The notes under the pieces are model-generated. The model was not told where the DNA came from. It worked only from the letters and a program-made list of their open reading frames with translations, and did not search any database. The position numbers and the translations under genes are program-made. A stretch of DNA of 64,000 bases, from contig NZ_CP027482.1 of NCBI RefSeq assembly GCF_003443875.1, forward strand, positions 1,240,001 through 1,304,000, read 5' to 3'. This document shows, piece after piece, positions 35,106-47,234 of the stretch. The DNA is from Aeromicrobium sp. A1-2 (lineage in GTDB: Bacteria; Actinomycetota; Actinomycetes; Propionibacteriales; Nocardioidaceae). Numbering within the stretch: position 1 is the first letter of the stretch; each line of letters begins with the position of its first letter.

Positions 35106-36304
35106 GCGCCGACCCGATCGTCGACGTCGGCCCGATCGCGCACGGAGGCCACTGCGTCGCTCGCCTGGACGGCCAGGTCGTCTTCGTGCGGCACACGCTG
35201 CCCGGCGAGCGGGTCCGGATCCGCATCACGGACCGGTCGAAGTCGTTCCTGCGCGCCGACGCGATCGAGATCATCGAGCCGGCCGCGGGCCGGGTCGAGG
35301 CTCCGTGCGCGTACGCCGGGCAGTGCGGCGGGTGTGACTTCCAGCATGTCGACCCCGCGGTCCAGCGGGCGCTGCTCGGTGATGTCGTGCGCGAACAGCT
35401 GCGCCGACTCGCCAACATCGCATGGGACGGGGAGGTTGAGGCGGTCGAGCCTGCCGCGACGGGCTGGCGGACCCGCATGCAGTTCGCGGTCGACGAGCAG
35501 GGCCGTCCCGGTCTCCGGCGACACCGCTCGCACGAGATCATCCCGGTCGATCGTTGCCTGATCGCGCACCCCGAGCTGCCCCAGGTGCTCGGACGCACGT
35601 GGGACGCGGAGTCGGTCGAGGCCATCGTGTCGTCGACGGGCGACCGGCTCCTGGTCACTGACGCGAGCATCCCCGATGACGTCGAGGACGCGGTCGACGG
35701 TGTCGTCGCGGTCGACGGCACGGTCCGCGGTGGCAAGGGCTCGGTCGTCGAGCAGGTGCTCGCCGCCGACTTCCGGGTCTCGGGCTCGGGCTTCTGGCAG
35801 GTGCACCCCGATGCCGCGGCGACGCTCGTTGAGGCCGTCATCGAGGGTGCCCAGGTCGGGGCGGGGGACACCGTGCTGGATCTGTACGCCGGCGTCGGCC
35901 TGTTCACGACCTTCCTGGCCGACGAGGCCGGCGAGGACGGAGCAGTGCTGAGCGTCGAGTCGGATCGGGGCGCCTCACGCGACGCTCGACGCAACCTGCA
36001 CGACCTGCCGCAGGTCCGGCTCGTCGGTGAGACGGTCGAGCGAGCGCTGGGCCAGCGGTTGCTGGGGGTCACGGCCGATGTCGTCGTGCTCGACCCGCCA
36101 CGTACCGGTGCCAAGAAGGCAGTCCGCGGAATCGTCGACCTCGCGCCCCGGCGCATCGTCTACGTCGCGTGCGATCCCGCAGCGCTCGCACGCGACCTGG
36201 CGGCCTTCGGCGCGCACGGCTATCGACTCGACAGCCTTCGCGCGTTCGCACTCTTTCCCATGACGCATCACGTCGAGTGCGTGGCGGTCCTTGTGCAGCG
36301 GTGA
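35102..36304 (+). CDS. TRAM-domain 23S rRNA/tRNA (uracil-5-)-methyltransferase
   Basis: SAM-dependent m5U methyltransferase of the RlmD/TrmA class, 400 residues. An N-terminal TRAM barrel covers ~1-60 (GPIAHGGHCVARLDGQVVF). A [4Fe-4S] site follows with Cys69, Cys75, Cys78 and Cys152. The Rossmann core has LDLYAGVGLFTTFLA and DPPRTG, and the catalytic cysteine is in YVACDPAALARDL near 357. The iron-sulphur site suggests an RlmD-like rRNA enzyme over tRNA-specific TrmA, but the target base cannot be read. ATG 35102 overlaps the permease stop by four bases. Confidence 0.88.
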   Translation: MSADPIVDVGPIAHGGHCVARLDGQVVFVRHTLPGERVRIRITDRSKSFLRADAIEIIEPAAGRVEAPCAYAGQCGGCDFQHVDPAVQRALLGDVVREQLRRLANIAWDGEVEAVEPAATGWRTRMQFAVDEQGRPGLRRHRSHEIIPVDRCLIAHPELPQVLGRTWDAESVEAIVSSTGDRLLVTDASIPDDVEDAVDGVVAVDGTVRGGKGSVVEQVLAADFRVSGSGFWQVHPDAAATLVEAVIEGAQVGAGDTVLDLYAGVGLFTTFLADEAGEDGAVLSVESDRGASRDARRNLHDLPQVRLVGETVERALGQRLLGVTADVVVLDPPRTGAKKAVRGIVDLAPRRIVYVACDPAALARDLAAFGAHGYRLDSLRAFALFPMTHHVECVAVLVQR

Positions 36305-36325
36305 CGGCCAGTCCACAGTGAGGCC

Positions 36326-38881
36326 ATGCGCTTCGCTAATCCTCATGCCTGCCCGGATTGTCGAGGCGCCATCGCCGGCCAGTCCTTCTGTCCGCACTGC
36401 GGCCTCGACCTGACCTCTCCGGAGGTGCGCCAGCTGTGGCAGACCCTCCTGCAGGCCGATGAGCTGCTGGTCAGCGCGACGCGCCAACGGGACGCAGCGG
36501 CCGCCGCGCAGGCCCCTCCAGGCTCGCCGCAGACTCCGACAGCGCCGGTCGCGGCGCCGGCGACACCACCGGTCGGCCCCCACGTCACGGTGCCGCAGCA
36601 GGACCCACCGGCCGCCCCGACAGCGGCCGCTGCGTACGTGAACTATCCGCAGACCGCGGGTCAGGTTCCCATTGCGCGCCCCGAGCGCCGCTGGTCGGTC
36701 GGGACCGTCCTGCTGGTCCTCGGCGCATTCGGCCTGATCGTGGCCGGGCTGATCTTCGTGACCCGCTCCTGGGGCGATCTCGGGCTGGCTGGTCGCACCG
36801 GGGTCCTCCTGGGCGTCACGGTGGTCATCGGTGCGCTCGGCGTGTGGGTCACGGCGCGCCCGCTCCGCGCCTCGGCCGAGGCGGTCTGGACAATCTTCCT
36901 TGCCCTCTTGACGCTCGACTTCTTCGCCGCTCGTCACGAGGGCCTCGCTGGCCTTGGCGGCATGGACGTCCCGTGGGCGTGGATCGTCTGGGGCGTGGTG
37001 GCGCTCGGTCTGGGGATGGCCATCGCGTTGTGGGCGCGACCTCACGTCAAGGCCGACCTGATAGCGCCGGCGATTTGCGGTGGACTCGGCATCACGCTCT
37101 CCGGGCTCGGTGCAGGCGCCGTGCCGGACGACCTCGATTTCGGCTGGCGAGCGATCGTGGCGCTCATCGTCGCAGGGCTCCTAGCCCTGGCGACCAGGCC
37201 TGCACGTCTGCGCCCCATGACCTTGCTGGCCCGTATCGTGTTCGCAGGGTTCTTCATCGCGGCCTATGTCGCGGCGTTCGTCGAGCTTGCCGACCACGCG
37301 TCCCTGCGCCAGCTCACCGTGGACGGGCACGGCTACGCCATGATCGTGATGGCGCTGGCCGCGTTGGTCGTTGCCCGTCTCGTCGAGCCCTTGCGGTTGC
37401 CAGCAGTCGCGCTCGCCGTGCTCGGAGCGGCAGCTCTGGTCATCGCACCGGCGTGGGAGGCGTGGGATCCCGAAGGTGGGTGGCTCGCTGTCGCCGCCGT
37501 GGCCACGGCCCTGACGCTCGGCGCGACGAACGGCACCGGCGCCTGGGTCCGGGGAGTGCGGCTCGGAGCCGTGCCGATCGTCGTCGCGGCGTTGGCCGTC
37601 CAGGTCGCGCTCCTGGGCGAGGCGTTCGCCACGATCGGCCCGATCCTCGAAAATCCGTGGAGAGCGAACGGGAGCAGCCGGCTGGACATCGCCTCTGTCG
37701 TCGACCACGCCGCGTGGGTCGCGCCCGTCCTGCTGGTCGCCTTCCTGCTCGTGACCTGGCTCGTGCTGCGCTGGCCCGAGCTGGACGGCGTTCGTCAGCA
37801 CGGCCCGACGACGCTGGCTGCAGTCATCGCGCTCGGCTCGGCGGGTGCGGTCGTCGCGACCCGGCCACCGGTCTGGACCGCGGCGCTCGCGCTGCTGGTC
37901 GTCGCGGCAGGTCTGGCCGCCGCGCAGGTCCGCGGCCTGGCGCGTCTTGCCGGACCGTCCGCCGTGATCGCCATCATCGGCGCCTCCGGGGTGGCCGCGG
38001 CCTCCCAGGGTGTCTCGGGCGCCACGTGGCTCACCGGTGCGGCCATCCTCGGTGTCCTGGCCTTCGGTCGGGGAGAGGTGCCCGTGCGCCAGGTCCACGC
38101 GGCGCTCGCGGTCCTGCTCGGACTGAGCGGCGTCGCGACGATCGTGGACCTGCTCGATGTCGACGATGCCGTGCCGGCCCTGGTGACTCTCGTGGTCGCG
38201 CTCGGCCTGATCGCGATCGCGGGCCTGCGTACGGATGATGCCCTGCGGCTGCCGATCGAGGTATCCGCCGCGCTGGCGGGAGCCGTGGCGCTCCTAGTTC
38301 CCGGCTCGACCTCCGAGCTGGCGGTGCGATGGACGATCGTCGGCGTCGCGCTGATCGCCCTGAGCTTCGCGGTCCGGGACCGGCGCTGGTATCTCTGGCC
38401 CGGCGCCCTGGCGCTGGTCGTGGCGTACATCCTGCTGATCGTCGACAGCGGCTTCTCATTCGTCGAGGCGTACACGCTCCCGCTCGGGGCTATTGCGCTG
38501 TCCGCCGGCCTCTACGCCGCGCACCGCAAGCCTGACGCCGGGACCTGGCTGCTGCTGGGGCCGGGCCTGGCGCTGGCGCTCCTGCCGAGCCTCCCGCAGG
38601 CCTTGGTCGATCCGACCGACCTGCGTGCCCTACTGCTGGGTCTTGGTGCGGTCGTCGTGCTGGCCCTTGGTGTGCGGATGGGCTGGCAGGCGCCGTTCGT
38701 GACAGGCGTCGTGATCGCGACGTTGCTCGTGCTGTTCAACATCGGCCCGTACGCCAACGCGGCACCCCGAGTCGTGCTGATCGCAGTCGTCAGCGCGATC
38801 CTGCTGGGGTTCGGCATCACCTGGGAGGACCGGGTGCGCGATGGACGCCGACTCGTCGGCTACGTTCGATCGATGCGGTAG
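36326..38881 (+). CDS. large polytopic membrane protein with N-terminal zinc ribbon (SCO7613 C-terminal domain type)
   Basis: An 851-residue protein. Cys9, Cys12, Cys22 and Cys25 form a zinc ribbon. A Pro/Ala-rich linker runs to ~118, and more than 20 hydrophobic segments fill the rest, many separated by only a few polar residues. It resembles the actinobacterial family named after the SCO7613 C-terminal domain and DUF2157-type proteins; no function is known. ATG 36326 lies 21 bases after the methyltransferase stop, so it is probably cotranscribed. The TAG stop overlaps the GGAGG of the RDD gene. Confidence 0.75.
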   Translation: MRFANPHACPDCRGAIAGQSFCPHCGLDLTSPEVRQLWQTLLQADELLVSATRQRDAAAAAQAPPGSPQTPTAPVAAPATPPVGPHVTVPQQDPPAAPTAAAAYVNYPQTAGQVPIARPERRWSVGTVLLVLGAFGLIVAGLIFVTRSWGDLGLAGRTGVLLGVTVVIGALGVWVTARPLRASAEAVWTIFLALLTLDFFAARHEGLAGLGGMDVPWAWIVWGVVALGLGMAIALWARPHVKADLIAPAICGGLGITLSGLGAGAVPDDLDFGWRAIVALIVAGLLALATRPARLRPMTLLARIVFAGFFIAAYVAAFVELADHASLRQLTVDGHGYAMIVMALAALVVARLVEPLRLPAVALAVLGAAALVIAPAWEAWDPEGGWLAVAAVATALTLGATNGTGAWVRGVRLGAVPIVVAALAVQVALLGEAFATIGPILENPWRANGSSRLDIASVVDHAAWVAPVLLVAFLLVTWLVLRWPELDGVRQHGPTTLAAVIALGSAGAVVATRPPVWTAALALLVVAAGLAAAQVRGLARLAGPSAVIAIIGASGVAAASQGVSGATWLTGAAILGVLAFGRGEVPVRQVHAALAVLLGLSGVATIVDLLDVDDAVPALVTLVVALGLIAIAGLRTDDALRLPIEVSAALAGAVALLVPGSTSELAVRWTIVGVALIALSFAVRDRRWYLWPGALALVVAYILLIVDSGFSFVEAYTLPLGAIALSAGLYAAHRKPDAGTWLLLGPGLALALLPSLPQALVDPTDLRALLLGLGAVVVLALGVRMGWQAPFVTGVVIATLLVLFNIGPYANAAPRVVLIAVVSAILLGFGITWEDRVRDGRRLVGYVRSMR

Positions 38882-38891
38882 GAGGCAGCCC

Positions 38892-39578
38892 ATGGCGAGT
38901 TACCGGACGATCAAGCAACTGAGACGAGCGGCTCTCGGGCACGACGCGCTGCTGTTCAGCGCCGCGTTCACCGCCGGCGCGCTGGCCTTCGCCGTGGTCG
39001 GGCTCATCGGCGAGCTCGCGACCGACAGCGCCAACAGGGACTTCTGGTCGATCAGCCTGTCCGACAACCTGATCCTGAGCGGACTGGTCGCCGGCGAGCT
39101 CTTCGTCATCTGGAACAACGGGCTGCGACAGGGCCTGCGGGGCCACAGCCTGGGCAAGCACCGGGTCGGCATCGCCGTCGTCGACGTCGGGGACGGTGCG
39201 CCCACCGGTGCGCTCCGTGGGGTGCTGCGCGGCGCGATCATGGCTGTCCTGCTGGATCTCGCGGCCGCCGCGATCCCGATCGGGCTGCCGACCGTGCTCC
39301 GGAGCTCGACCCCCGAGAGCTGGCACTTCGGCGGCGCCGCCTACCTCGCGCTGCTGGTCCTGCTCGTGCCCCTGGTGCTGTCGTCCGATCGTGGATTCGC
39401 AGACCGGATCGCGCGGACCAAGGTCGTCCGAGCAAGCGGTTCGGACGCCGTCACGTCGGTCCGCCGCAGCCGGGTGCTGGTCGCGATCGACGTGCTCGGA
39501 GTCGTGGGTCTGCTGGCAGTCGCGATCTCGTACATCGCCTACTTCTCGCCGCTCCTGCGCTTCCCCCAGCCGTTCTGA
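38892..39578 (+). CDS. RDD family membrane protein
   Basis: A 228-residue membrane protein. The RDD core GHSLGKHRVGIAVVDVGDG near 85-103 carries the Gly/Lys-His-Arg pattern of the family, flanked by helices LLFSAAFTAGALAFAVVGLI and NLILSGLVAGELFVIW. Some RDD proteins act as Na+/H+ antiporters; most are uncharacterised. ATG 38892 has GGAGG six bases upstream, overlapping the previous TAG. It is the last gene of the KimA-like operon. Confidence 0.8.
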   Translation: MASYRTIKQLRRAALGHDALLFSAAFTAGALAFAVVGLIGELATDSANRDFWSISLSDNLILSGLVAGELFVIWNNGLRQGLRGHSLGKHRVGIAVVDVGDGAPTGALRGVLRGAIMAVLLDLAAAAIPIGLPTVLRSSTPESWHFGGAAYLALLVLLVPLVLSSDRGFADRIARTKVVRASGSDAVTSVRRSRVLVAIDVLGVVGLLAVAISYIAYFSPLLRFPQPF

Positions 39579-39617
39579 CCCGTTGCGGCGGGGGAGTGGG
39601 CAATCTTCTCGATATCA

Positions 39618-39639
39618 TGTATCTTGATGTCAAGAGACA
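39618..39639. promoter_or_regulatory. 22-base palindromic operator candidate upstream of acnA
   Basis: TCTTGA-TG-TCAAGA (39622-39635) extended by TGTA and GACA, so that ten of eleven base pairs match. A MarR/TetR-sized dimer site about 85 bases before the acnA ATG. In Streptomyces coelicolor the MarR protein TamR controls aconitase; I cannot confirm that its motif is the same. Confidence 0.6.
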
Positions 39640-39720
39640 TTCGCCCAAGGTTAGGCCTACCTGACCGTGCGTCCCACAGCGATGCTGGGCAGGATGGAAG
39701 ACGACGCGAAGGAGAAGACG

Positions 39721-42543
<2,823 letters not shown>

Positions 42544-42557
42544 CATCACCGCAGGTC

Positions 42558-42586
42558 AGGGGCATCACCGATTCGGTGGTGCCCCT
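42558..42586 (+). terminator. intrinsic terminator of acnA
   Basis: AGGGGCATCACCG and CGGTGGTGCCCCT pair with a single G-T across a 3-base loop, followed by TCTGCTGTCT, a weak T-rich tail as is common in actinobacteria. Confidence 0.75.
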
Positions 42587-42606
42587 TCTGCTGTCTCCAG
42601 GCCCGC

Positions 42607-42686
42607 ACAAAGTTGTCCCAAACCACAATTTGTTGTCTGAAGCGCTGGACGTGACCCCGGTCACGCTATACGTTGTGTCAAACAAC
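42607..42686. promoter_or_regulatory. cluster of ACAA/TTGT inverted half-sites before xylF
   Basis: Three sites: ACAA-AG-TTGT at 42607-42616, ACAA-TTTG-TTGT at 42625-42636 and GTTGT-GTCAA-ACAAC at 42672-42686. They surround a possible -10 (TATACG, 42667-42672) in an AT-richer stretch. Likely operators for one of the two ROK regulators in this locus. Confidence 0.55.
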
Positions 42687-42753
42687 AAACGCGTCACGTG
42701 GACGAAACAATGTCGGCCGCGGCGCACTACTGGAGGATTAGGAGGCGGTCTGT

Positions 42754-43839
42754 GTGAAGCGGACACGCAATCTCGTACTTGCAACACTCATGGGTGCGAC
42801 CCTCGCACTCAGTGCCTGCGGCAGCAGTGACAGCAGCGGTGGAAGCGACGGCGGCGGCGACAAGGCCAGCGGCAAGATCGGCGTCATCCTGCCCGACACG
42901 AAGTCCTCGGTTCGCTGGGAGAGCGCGGATCGTCCGGCGCTCGAGAAGGCGTTCAAGGCGGCCGGTGTCGACTACGACATCCAGAACGCCGAGGGCAACG
43001 CCGACAAGATGGCCACGATCGCCGACGGCATGATCACGGGTGGCGTGACGGTCCTGGCAATCGTCAACCTCGACTCTGACTCGGGTGCCGCAATCGAGGA
43101 GAAGGCCGCCAAGCAGGGCGTCAAGACGATCGACTACGACCGTCTGACCCTCGGTGGCTCGGCCGACGTCTACATCTCCTACGACAACGGCAAGGTCGGC
43201 GCCCTGCAGGGCGAGGGCCTGGAGAAGTGCCTCGGAGACAAGGACGCCAACATCGTCTACCTCAACGGCTCGCCGACCGACAACAACGCGACGCTGTTCT
43301 CGCAGGGCGCGCACAGCGTCCTCGACAAGCAGACGAAGTACAAGAACGTCGCCGAGCAGGCCGTTCCTGACTGGGACAACGACAAGGCCGTCACGATCTT
43401 CGAGCAGCTGTACACCAAGGTCGACGGCAAGGTCGACGGCGTCTACGCGGCCAACGATGGTCTCGCCGGCGGTGTCATCTCGATCCTGAAGAAGAACGGT
43501 CAGAACGGCAAGGTCCCGGTCACGGGTCAGGACGCCACGATCGAGGGTCTGCAGAACATCCTCGCGGGTGACCAGTGCATGACGATCCAGAAGTCCGCCA
43601 CGGGACAGGCCGGCGCGCTCGCGGAGGCTGCGATCGCCATGGTCAAGGGCGGCAAGGCCGACACGACCGGAACCGTCACGGACGACACGGGCAAGCGTGA
43701 CGTCCCGGCGATCCTGCTGGACCCCGTCGCGATCGACAAGTCGAACGTCAAGGCTGTCATCGACTCGGGTGACATGAAGGCTGCCGATCTGTGCACCGGC
43801 GACTACGCCAAGCTGTGCACTGACGCTGGTATCAGCTGA
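42754..43839 (+). CDS. xylF: sugar (xylose-type) ABC transporter substrate-binding lipoprotein
   Basis: Extracytoplasmic binding protein of a CUT2-type importer, anchored at lipobox LALSAC (Cys22). The periplasmic-binding fold starts at KIGVILPDTKSSVRWES, which resembles XylF/ChvE, and the later DGVYAANDGLAGGVISIL and VPVTGQDATIEGLQNIL match D-xylose-binding proteins. Length 361 is normal. GTG 42754 has GGAGG eight bases upstream. It starts an operon xylFGH-ROK and lies opposite xylBA, which supports D-xylose as the ligand. Confidence 0.9.
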   Translation: MKRTRNLVLATLMGATLALSACGSSDSSGGSDGGGDKASGKIGVILPDTKSSVRWESADRPALEKAFKAAGVDYDIQNAEGNADKMATIADGMITGGVTVLAIVNLDSDSGAAIEEKAAKQGVKTIDYDRLTLGGSADVYISYDNGKVGALQGEGLEKCLGDKDANIVYLNGSPTDNNATLFSQGAHSVLDKQTKYKNVAEQAVPDWDNDKAVTIFEQLYTKVDGKVDGVYAANDGLAGGVISILKKNGQNGKVPVTGQDATIEGLQNILAGDQCMTIQKSATGQAGALAEAAIAMVKGGKADTTGTVTDDTGKRDVPAILLDPVAIDKSNVKAVIDSGDMKAADLCTGDYAKLCTDAGIS

Positions 43840-43933
43840 TTGCCGCGGGTGCGGTCCTCCGGGCAGTCTCCGGCGGGCCGCGCCCGATGCTGTTGTGCAT
43901 CATCGCCACACCGCACGATCCCTGGAGGGCCCC

Positions 43934-44713
43934 ATGAGTCAGACCGCACCACTCCTCGAGCTGCGAGGAGTCAACAAGAGCTTCGGTGTCGTCCACGTCC
44001 TGCACGACGTGAACCTCGCCATCTACCCCGGACAGGTCACCGCTCTCGTCGGCGACAACGGCGCCGGGAAGTCGACCCTCGTCAAGTGCCTGGCCGGTAT
44101 CTACCCGGCCGACAACGGTGAGTACGTGTTCGACGGCAAGTCCGTCAGCGTCCACGGCCCCAAAGATGCGTCGGCGCTCGGCATTGAGGTCGTCTACCAG
44201 GACCTCGCCCTGTGCGAGAACCTCGACATCGTCGAGAACATGTTCCTCGGACGTGAGAAGACCAATGGCATCGTCCTTGACGAGACGACGATGGAGTCCA
44301 AGGCCCGCGAGGCATTGACGTCGCTGTCGGTCCGCACCGTCAAGTCGGTGCGGCAGAGCGTCGCGAGTCTCTCCGGCGGACAGCGGCAGACCGTTGCGAT
44401 CGCCAAGTCGGTCCTGTGGAACTCCCGAGTCGTGCTGCTCGATGAGCCGACCGCGGCCCTCGGCGTCGCCCAGACCCGTCAGGTCCTCGACCTCGTGCGT
44501 CGCCTTGCCGACTCCGGCGTCGGCGTGCTGCTGATCTCGCACAACCTGACCGACGTCTTCGAGGTCGCCGATCGCATCACGGCGCTGTACCTCGGACGTG
44601 TTGCGGCCGACGTGGCCACGAAGGACGTCACCTCGCGCCAGGTCGTGGAGCTCATCACGACCGGCCACTCATCCGACCTCGACGGGGCTGCAGCCCCGTC
44701 CACCACGGCCTGA
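43934..44713 (+). CDS. xylG: sugar (xylose-type) ABC transporter ATP-binding protein
   Basis: ATPase of the xylose importer, 259 residues with a single nucleotide-binding domain instead of the duplicated ~500-residue form in enterics; such single-domain CUT2 ATPases occur in actinobacteria and should work as a homodimer. GDNGAGKST at 40-48 is Walker A, SLSGGQRQ the signature, VVLLDEPTAAL Walker B and LISHNL the H-loop. ATG 43934 follows GGAGG. The 94-base gap after xylF is GC-rich with small inverted repeats (for example GATGC and GCATC at 43886-43901) that may lower expression relative to xylF. Confidence 0.92.
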   Translation: MSQTAPLLELRGVNKSFGVVHVLHDVNLAIYPGQVTALVGDNGAGKSTLVKCLAGIYPADNGEYVFDGKSVSVHGPKDASALGIEVVYQDLALCENLDIVENMFLGREKTNGIVLDETTMESKAREALTSLSVRTVKSVRQSVASLSGGQRQTVAIAKSVLWNSRVVLLDEPTAALGVAQTRQVLDLVRRLADSGVGVLLISHNLTDVFEVADRITALYLGRVAADVATKDVTSRQVVELITTGHSSDLDGAAAPSTTA

Positions 44714-44726
44714 CACCGGAGACATC

Positions 44727-45989
44727 ATGACCGACATCATCACCGACGCGGAGGAAGCGGGCTTCTCGTCCGACCTTACGCAGACAAGCACCCTCAGCTC
44801 GTCCATCCAGGGATACATCCGCCGGGTCCGGGGCGGTGACATGGGAGCCCTGCCGTCCGTCTTCGGACTCGTCGTGCTCTTCATCGTCTTCGGACTCGCG
44901 AACGACCGGTTCCTGTCGAACCTGAACATGGCGAACCTGGCCACGCAGTCCGGCTCGATCATAATCCTCGCGATGGCGCTCGTGCCGGTCCTGCTGCTGG
45001 GCGACATCGACCTGTCCGCCGGCGTGGCGGGCGGCGTCGCGGCCTGTGTCATGGGCGTGACGATGGTCGAGCACGGTCAGGCGTGGGGGCTGGCCGTCCT
45101 CGCCGCCCTGGCCACAGGAGCCTTCATCGGGCTGATTATCGGCTCGCTCGTGGCCAAGCTCGGCATCCCGTCGTTCGTCGTGACGCTGGCGTTCTTCCTC
45201 GGCCTGCAGGGCGTGACCCTCAAGCTGATCGGCGAGGGCGGCTCAGTGCGCATCAACCAGCCGGTCATCAGCGGGATAGCCAACACCAACATGAGCGTCA
45301 TGTGGGGCTGGATCGCCGCGATCACGATCGCTGCTAGCTTCGCGGTCCTGAGCCTGCTTCGGCACCGGCGCAAGGTCGCCAAGAACCTGCAGCACCCGCC
45401 GATGTCCGTCGTGATCGCGCACATCGCCGCGGTCGCCGCGATCCTGCTGGTCGTGACGTACATCCTCAACCAGAACCGCAGCGTCAACCCCGACTTCCCG
45501 ATCTCGGGCATCCCGTACGTCATCCCGATGGTCATCATCCTGTTGATCATCTGGACGTTCCTGCTGGGCCGCACGACCTGGGGCCGGCACGTCTACGCCG
45601 TCGGCGGCAACCCCGAGGCGGCTCGTCGCGCCGGCATCAACGTCGACCGCATCCGCATCTCGGTCTTCATGGCTTGCTCCAGCATGGCGGCGCTGAGCGG
45701 CATCGTGGCCGCCTCCTACGGCGGCAAGGTCTCGACGTCCTCGGGCGGCGGCAACGTGCTGCTGTATGCGGTCGGCGCGGCCGTGATCGGCGGCACGAGC
45801 CTGTTCGGCGGCAAGGGCAAGGCCAGCGATGCCGTCATCGGCGGCCTGGTCATCGCGACGATCGCCAACGGCCTGGGCCTGCTGGCCCGCGCGTCGTACA
45901 TCAACTTCCTGGTGACCGGAGGCGTGCTGCTGCTGGCGGCGAGCGTCGACGCGATCTCACGCAGGCGGCGCTCCGCGACAGGCCTCTGA
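44727..45989 (+). CDS. xylH: sugar (xylose-type) ABC transporter permease
   Basis: Membrane subunit of the importer, 420 residues, about ten to twelve helices. NMANLATQSGSIIILAMALV and LLLGDIDLSAGVAGGVAACV are the typical CUT2 permease opening, and the coupling loop toward the ATPase is near WGRHVYAVGGNPEAARRAGI. A cytoplasmic linker (RRKVAKNLQHPP) splits the middle as in XylH. ATG 44727 follows GGAG by about six bases. It lies 13 bases after xylG and two before the ROK gene. Confidence 0.92.
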   Translation: MTDIITDAEEAGFSSDLTQTSTLSSSIQGYIRRVRGGDMGALPSVFGLVVLFIVFGLANDRFLSNLNMANLATQSGSIIILAMALVPVLLLGDIDLSAGVAGGVAACVMGVTMVEHGQAWGLAVLAALATGAFIGLIIGSLVAKLGIPSFVVTLAFFLGLQGVTLKLIGEGGSVRINQPVISGIANTNMSVMWGWIAAITIAASFAVLSLLRHRRKVAKNLQHPPMSVVIAHIAAVAAILLVVTYILNQNRSVNPDFPISGIPYVIPMVIILLIIWTFLLGRTTWGRHVYAVGGNPEAARRAGINVDRIRISVFMACSSMAALSGIVAASYGGKVSTSSGGGNVLLYAVGAAVIGGTSLFGGKGKASDAVIGGLVIATIANGLGLLARASYINFLVTGGVLLLAASVDAISRRRRSATGL

Positions 45990-45991
45990 CC

Positions 45992-47218
45992 ATGGCATCA
46001 GCCGGGCGCACGGGTGTCGGCACCAACCAGGAGGACGTTCGCCGGCACAATCTCGGGACCGCGCTCGGTCAGGTGCACCGGGCCGGCCGGATCTCACGCG
46101 CCGAGCTGACCGCTCGGATGGGCCTCAACCGCAGCACGATCGCCGGTCTGGTCGCCGAGCTGGAGTCGCTGGGACTCGCCGACCAGGTGAAACCCTCCGG
46201 CACCCGCGTTGGCGCCGGGCGTCCGTCGGTCGACGTCAAGGCGCGCACGGGGGCGTACGTCCTGGCGGTCGACCTGCGGGTCGACGGCCTGACGGTCGCG
46301 CGGGTCGGCCTGGGCGGAGTCGTCCAGGCGAGAGCGACCGGTCCGGTGCCGGCCGATCACGACCCGCACGCCACGGGCGACTACGTCGTCGACCTGATGA
46401 AGCTCGTCGTCAAGGACGTCGAGCCGCGCGCTGCACTGGTCGGCGTCGGGGTGGGCGTTCCGGGCATCGTCCGCGCCGAGGACGGCCTCGTCCGGCTGGC
46501 CCCCAACCTGGGCTGGCGCGACGTGCCGTTCGCGCAGATCCTCGCGGACCGCATCGGCACCGCCGCGATGCCGGTGCTCGGCAACGATGCCGACCTTGGC
46601 GCGCTCGCCGAGCACCTGCGCGGCGCCGGCGTCGGCGTCCAGGACCTGGTCTATCTCTCGGGTGAGGTGGGTGTGGGTGCGGGCGTGATCGTCGCGGGCC
46701 GCAAGCTCGACGGCGCCGGGGGATATGCCGGCGAGATCGGGCACATGCCCTTCGTGCCCGACGGAAAGCTCTGCCACTGCGGTGCACGCGGCTGCTGGGA
46801 GACCGAGATCGGCGCTCCGGCCATCGCCCTGGCGATCGGTTGCCCGCCTGAGCGGATCGGTGCGCTCGGCGAGTTTCTTGAGGGTGTCCACGAGGCGACA
46901 CCCGAGCTGCGCGCGGTGGGCCGCCACCTGGGTCGCGGACTGGCTGGCGCGGTCAACCTGCTCAACCCGCGGGTCGTCGTCCTGGGTGGCTACCTGCGCT
47001 CGTTGTTCCCGCTCGTGCACGAGGACGTCGACAGCGAGCTCGCGGTGCATGCCCTCACGGCCCCGCGGGAGCAGGTCCTGGTGACGTTGCCGGGACTGGG
47101 TGGCGACTCGGTGCTCCACGGCGCGGCGGAGCTGGCGTTCGAGCCGCTCCTGGCCGATCCGGTCGGGCGTCTGACCGCCGCCTGCCACGACGTCGAGGCC
47201 TCGTTGCTCGCGGGCTGA
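45992..47218 (+). CDS. ROK family transcriptional regulator (XylR-like), transporter operon
   Basis: A 408-residue repressor type: N-terminal winged helix (GRISRAELTARMGLNRSTIAGLV near 32-54) and a C-terminal ROK sugar-kinase-like domain with a CHCGARGCWE zinc motif and GEIGHMP. Expected to sense xylose or glucose and bind operators at the xylose genes. It is the last gene of xylFGH-ROK, starting two bases after the xylH stop, and its stop faces the second ROK gene across 16 bases. Confidence 0.88.
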   Translation: MASAGRTGVGTNQEDVRRHNLGTALGQVHRAGRISRAELTARMGLNRSTIAGLVAELESLGLADQVKPSGTRVGAGRPSVDVKARTGAYVLAVDLRVDGLTVARVGLGGVVQARATGPVPADHDPHATGDYVVDLMKLVVKDVEPRAALVGVGVGVPGIVRAEDGLVRLAPNLGWRDVPFAQILADRIGTAAMPVLGNDADLGALAEHLRGAGVGVQDLVYLSGEVGVGAGVIVAGRKLDGAGGYAGEIGHMPFVPDGKLCHCGARGCWETEIGAPAIALAIGCPPERIGALGEFLEGVHEATPELRAVGRHLGRGLAGAVNLLNPRVVVLGGYLRSLFPLVHEDVDSELAVHALTAPREQVLVTLPGLGGDSVLHGAAELAFEPLLADPVGRLTAACHDVEASLLAG

Positions 47219-47234
47219 CCACGAGGCCGCTGGA

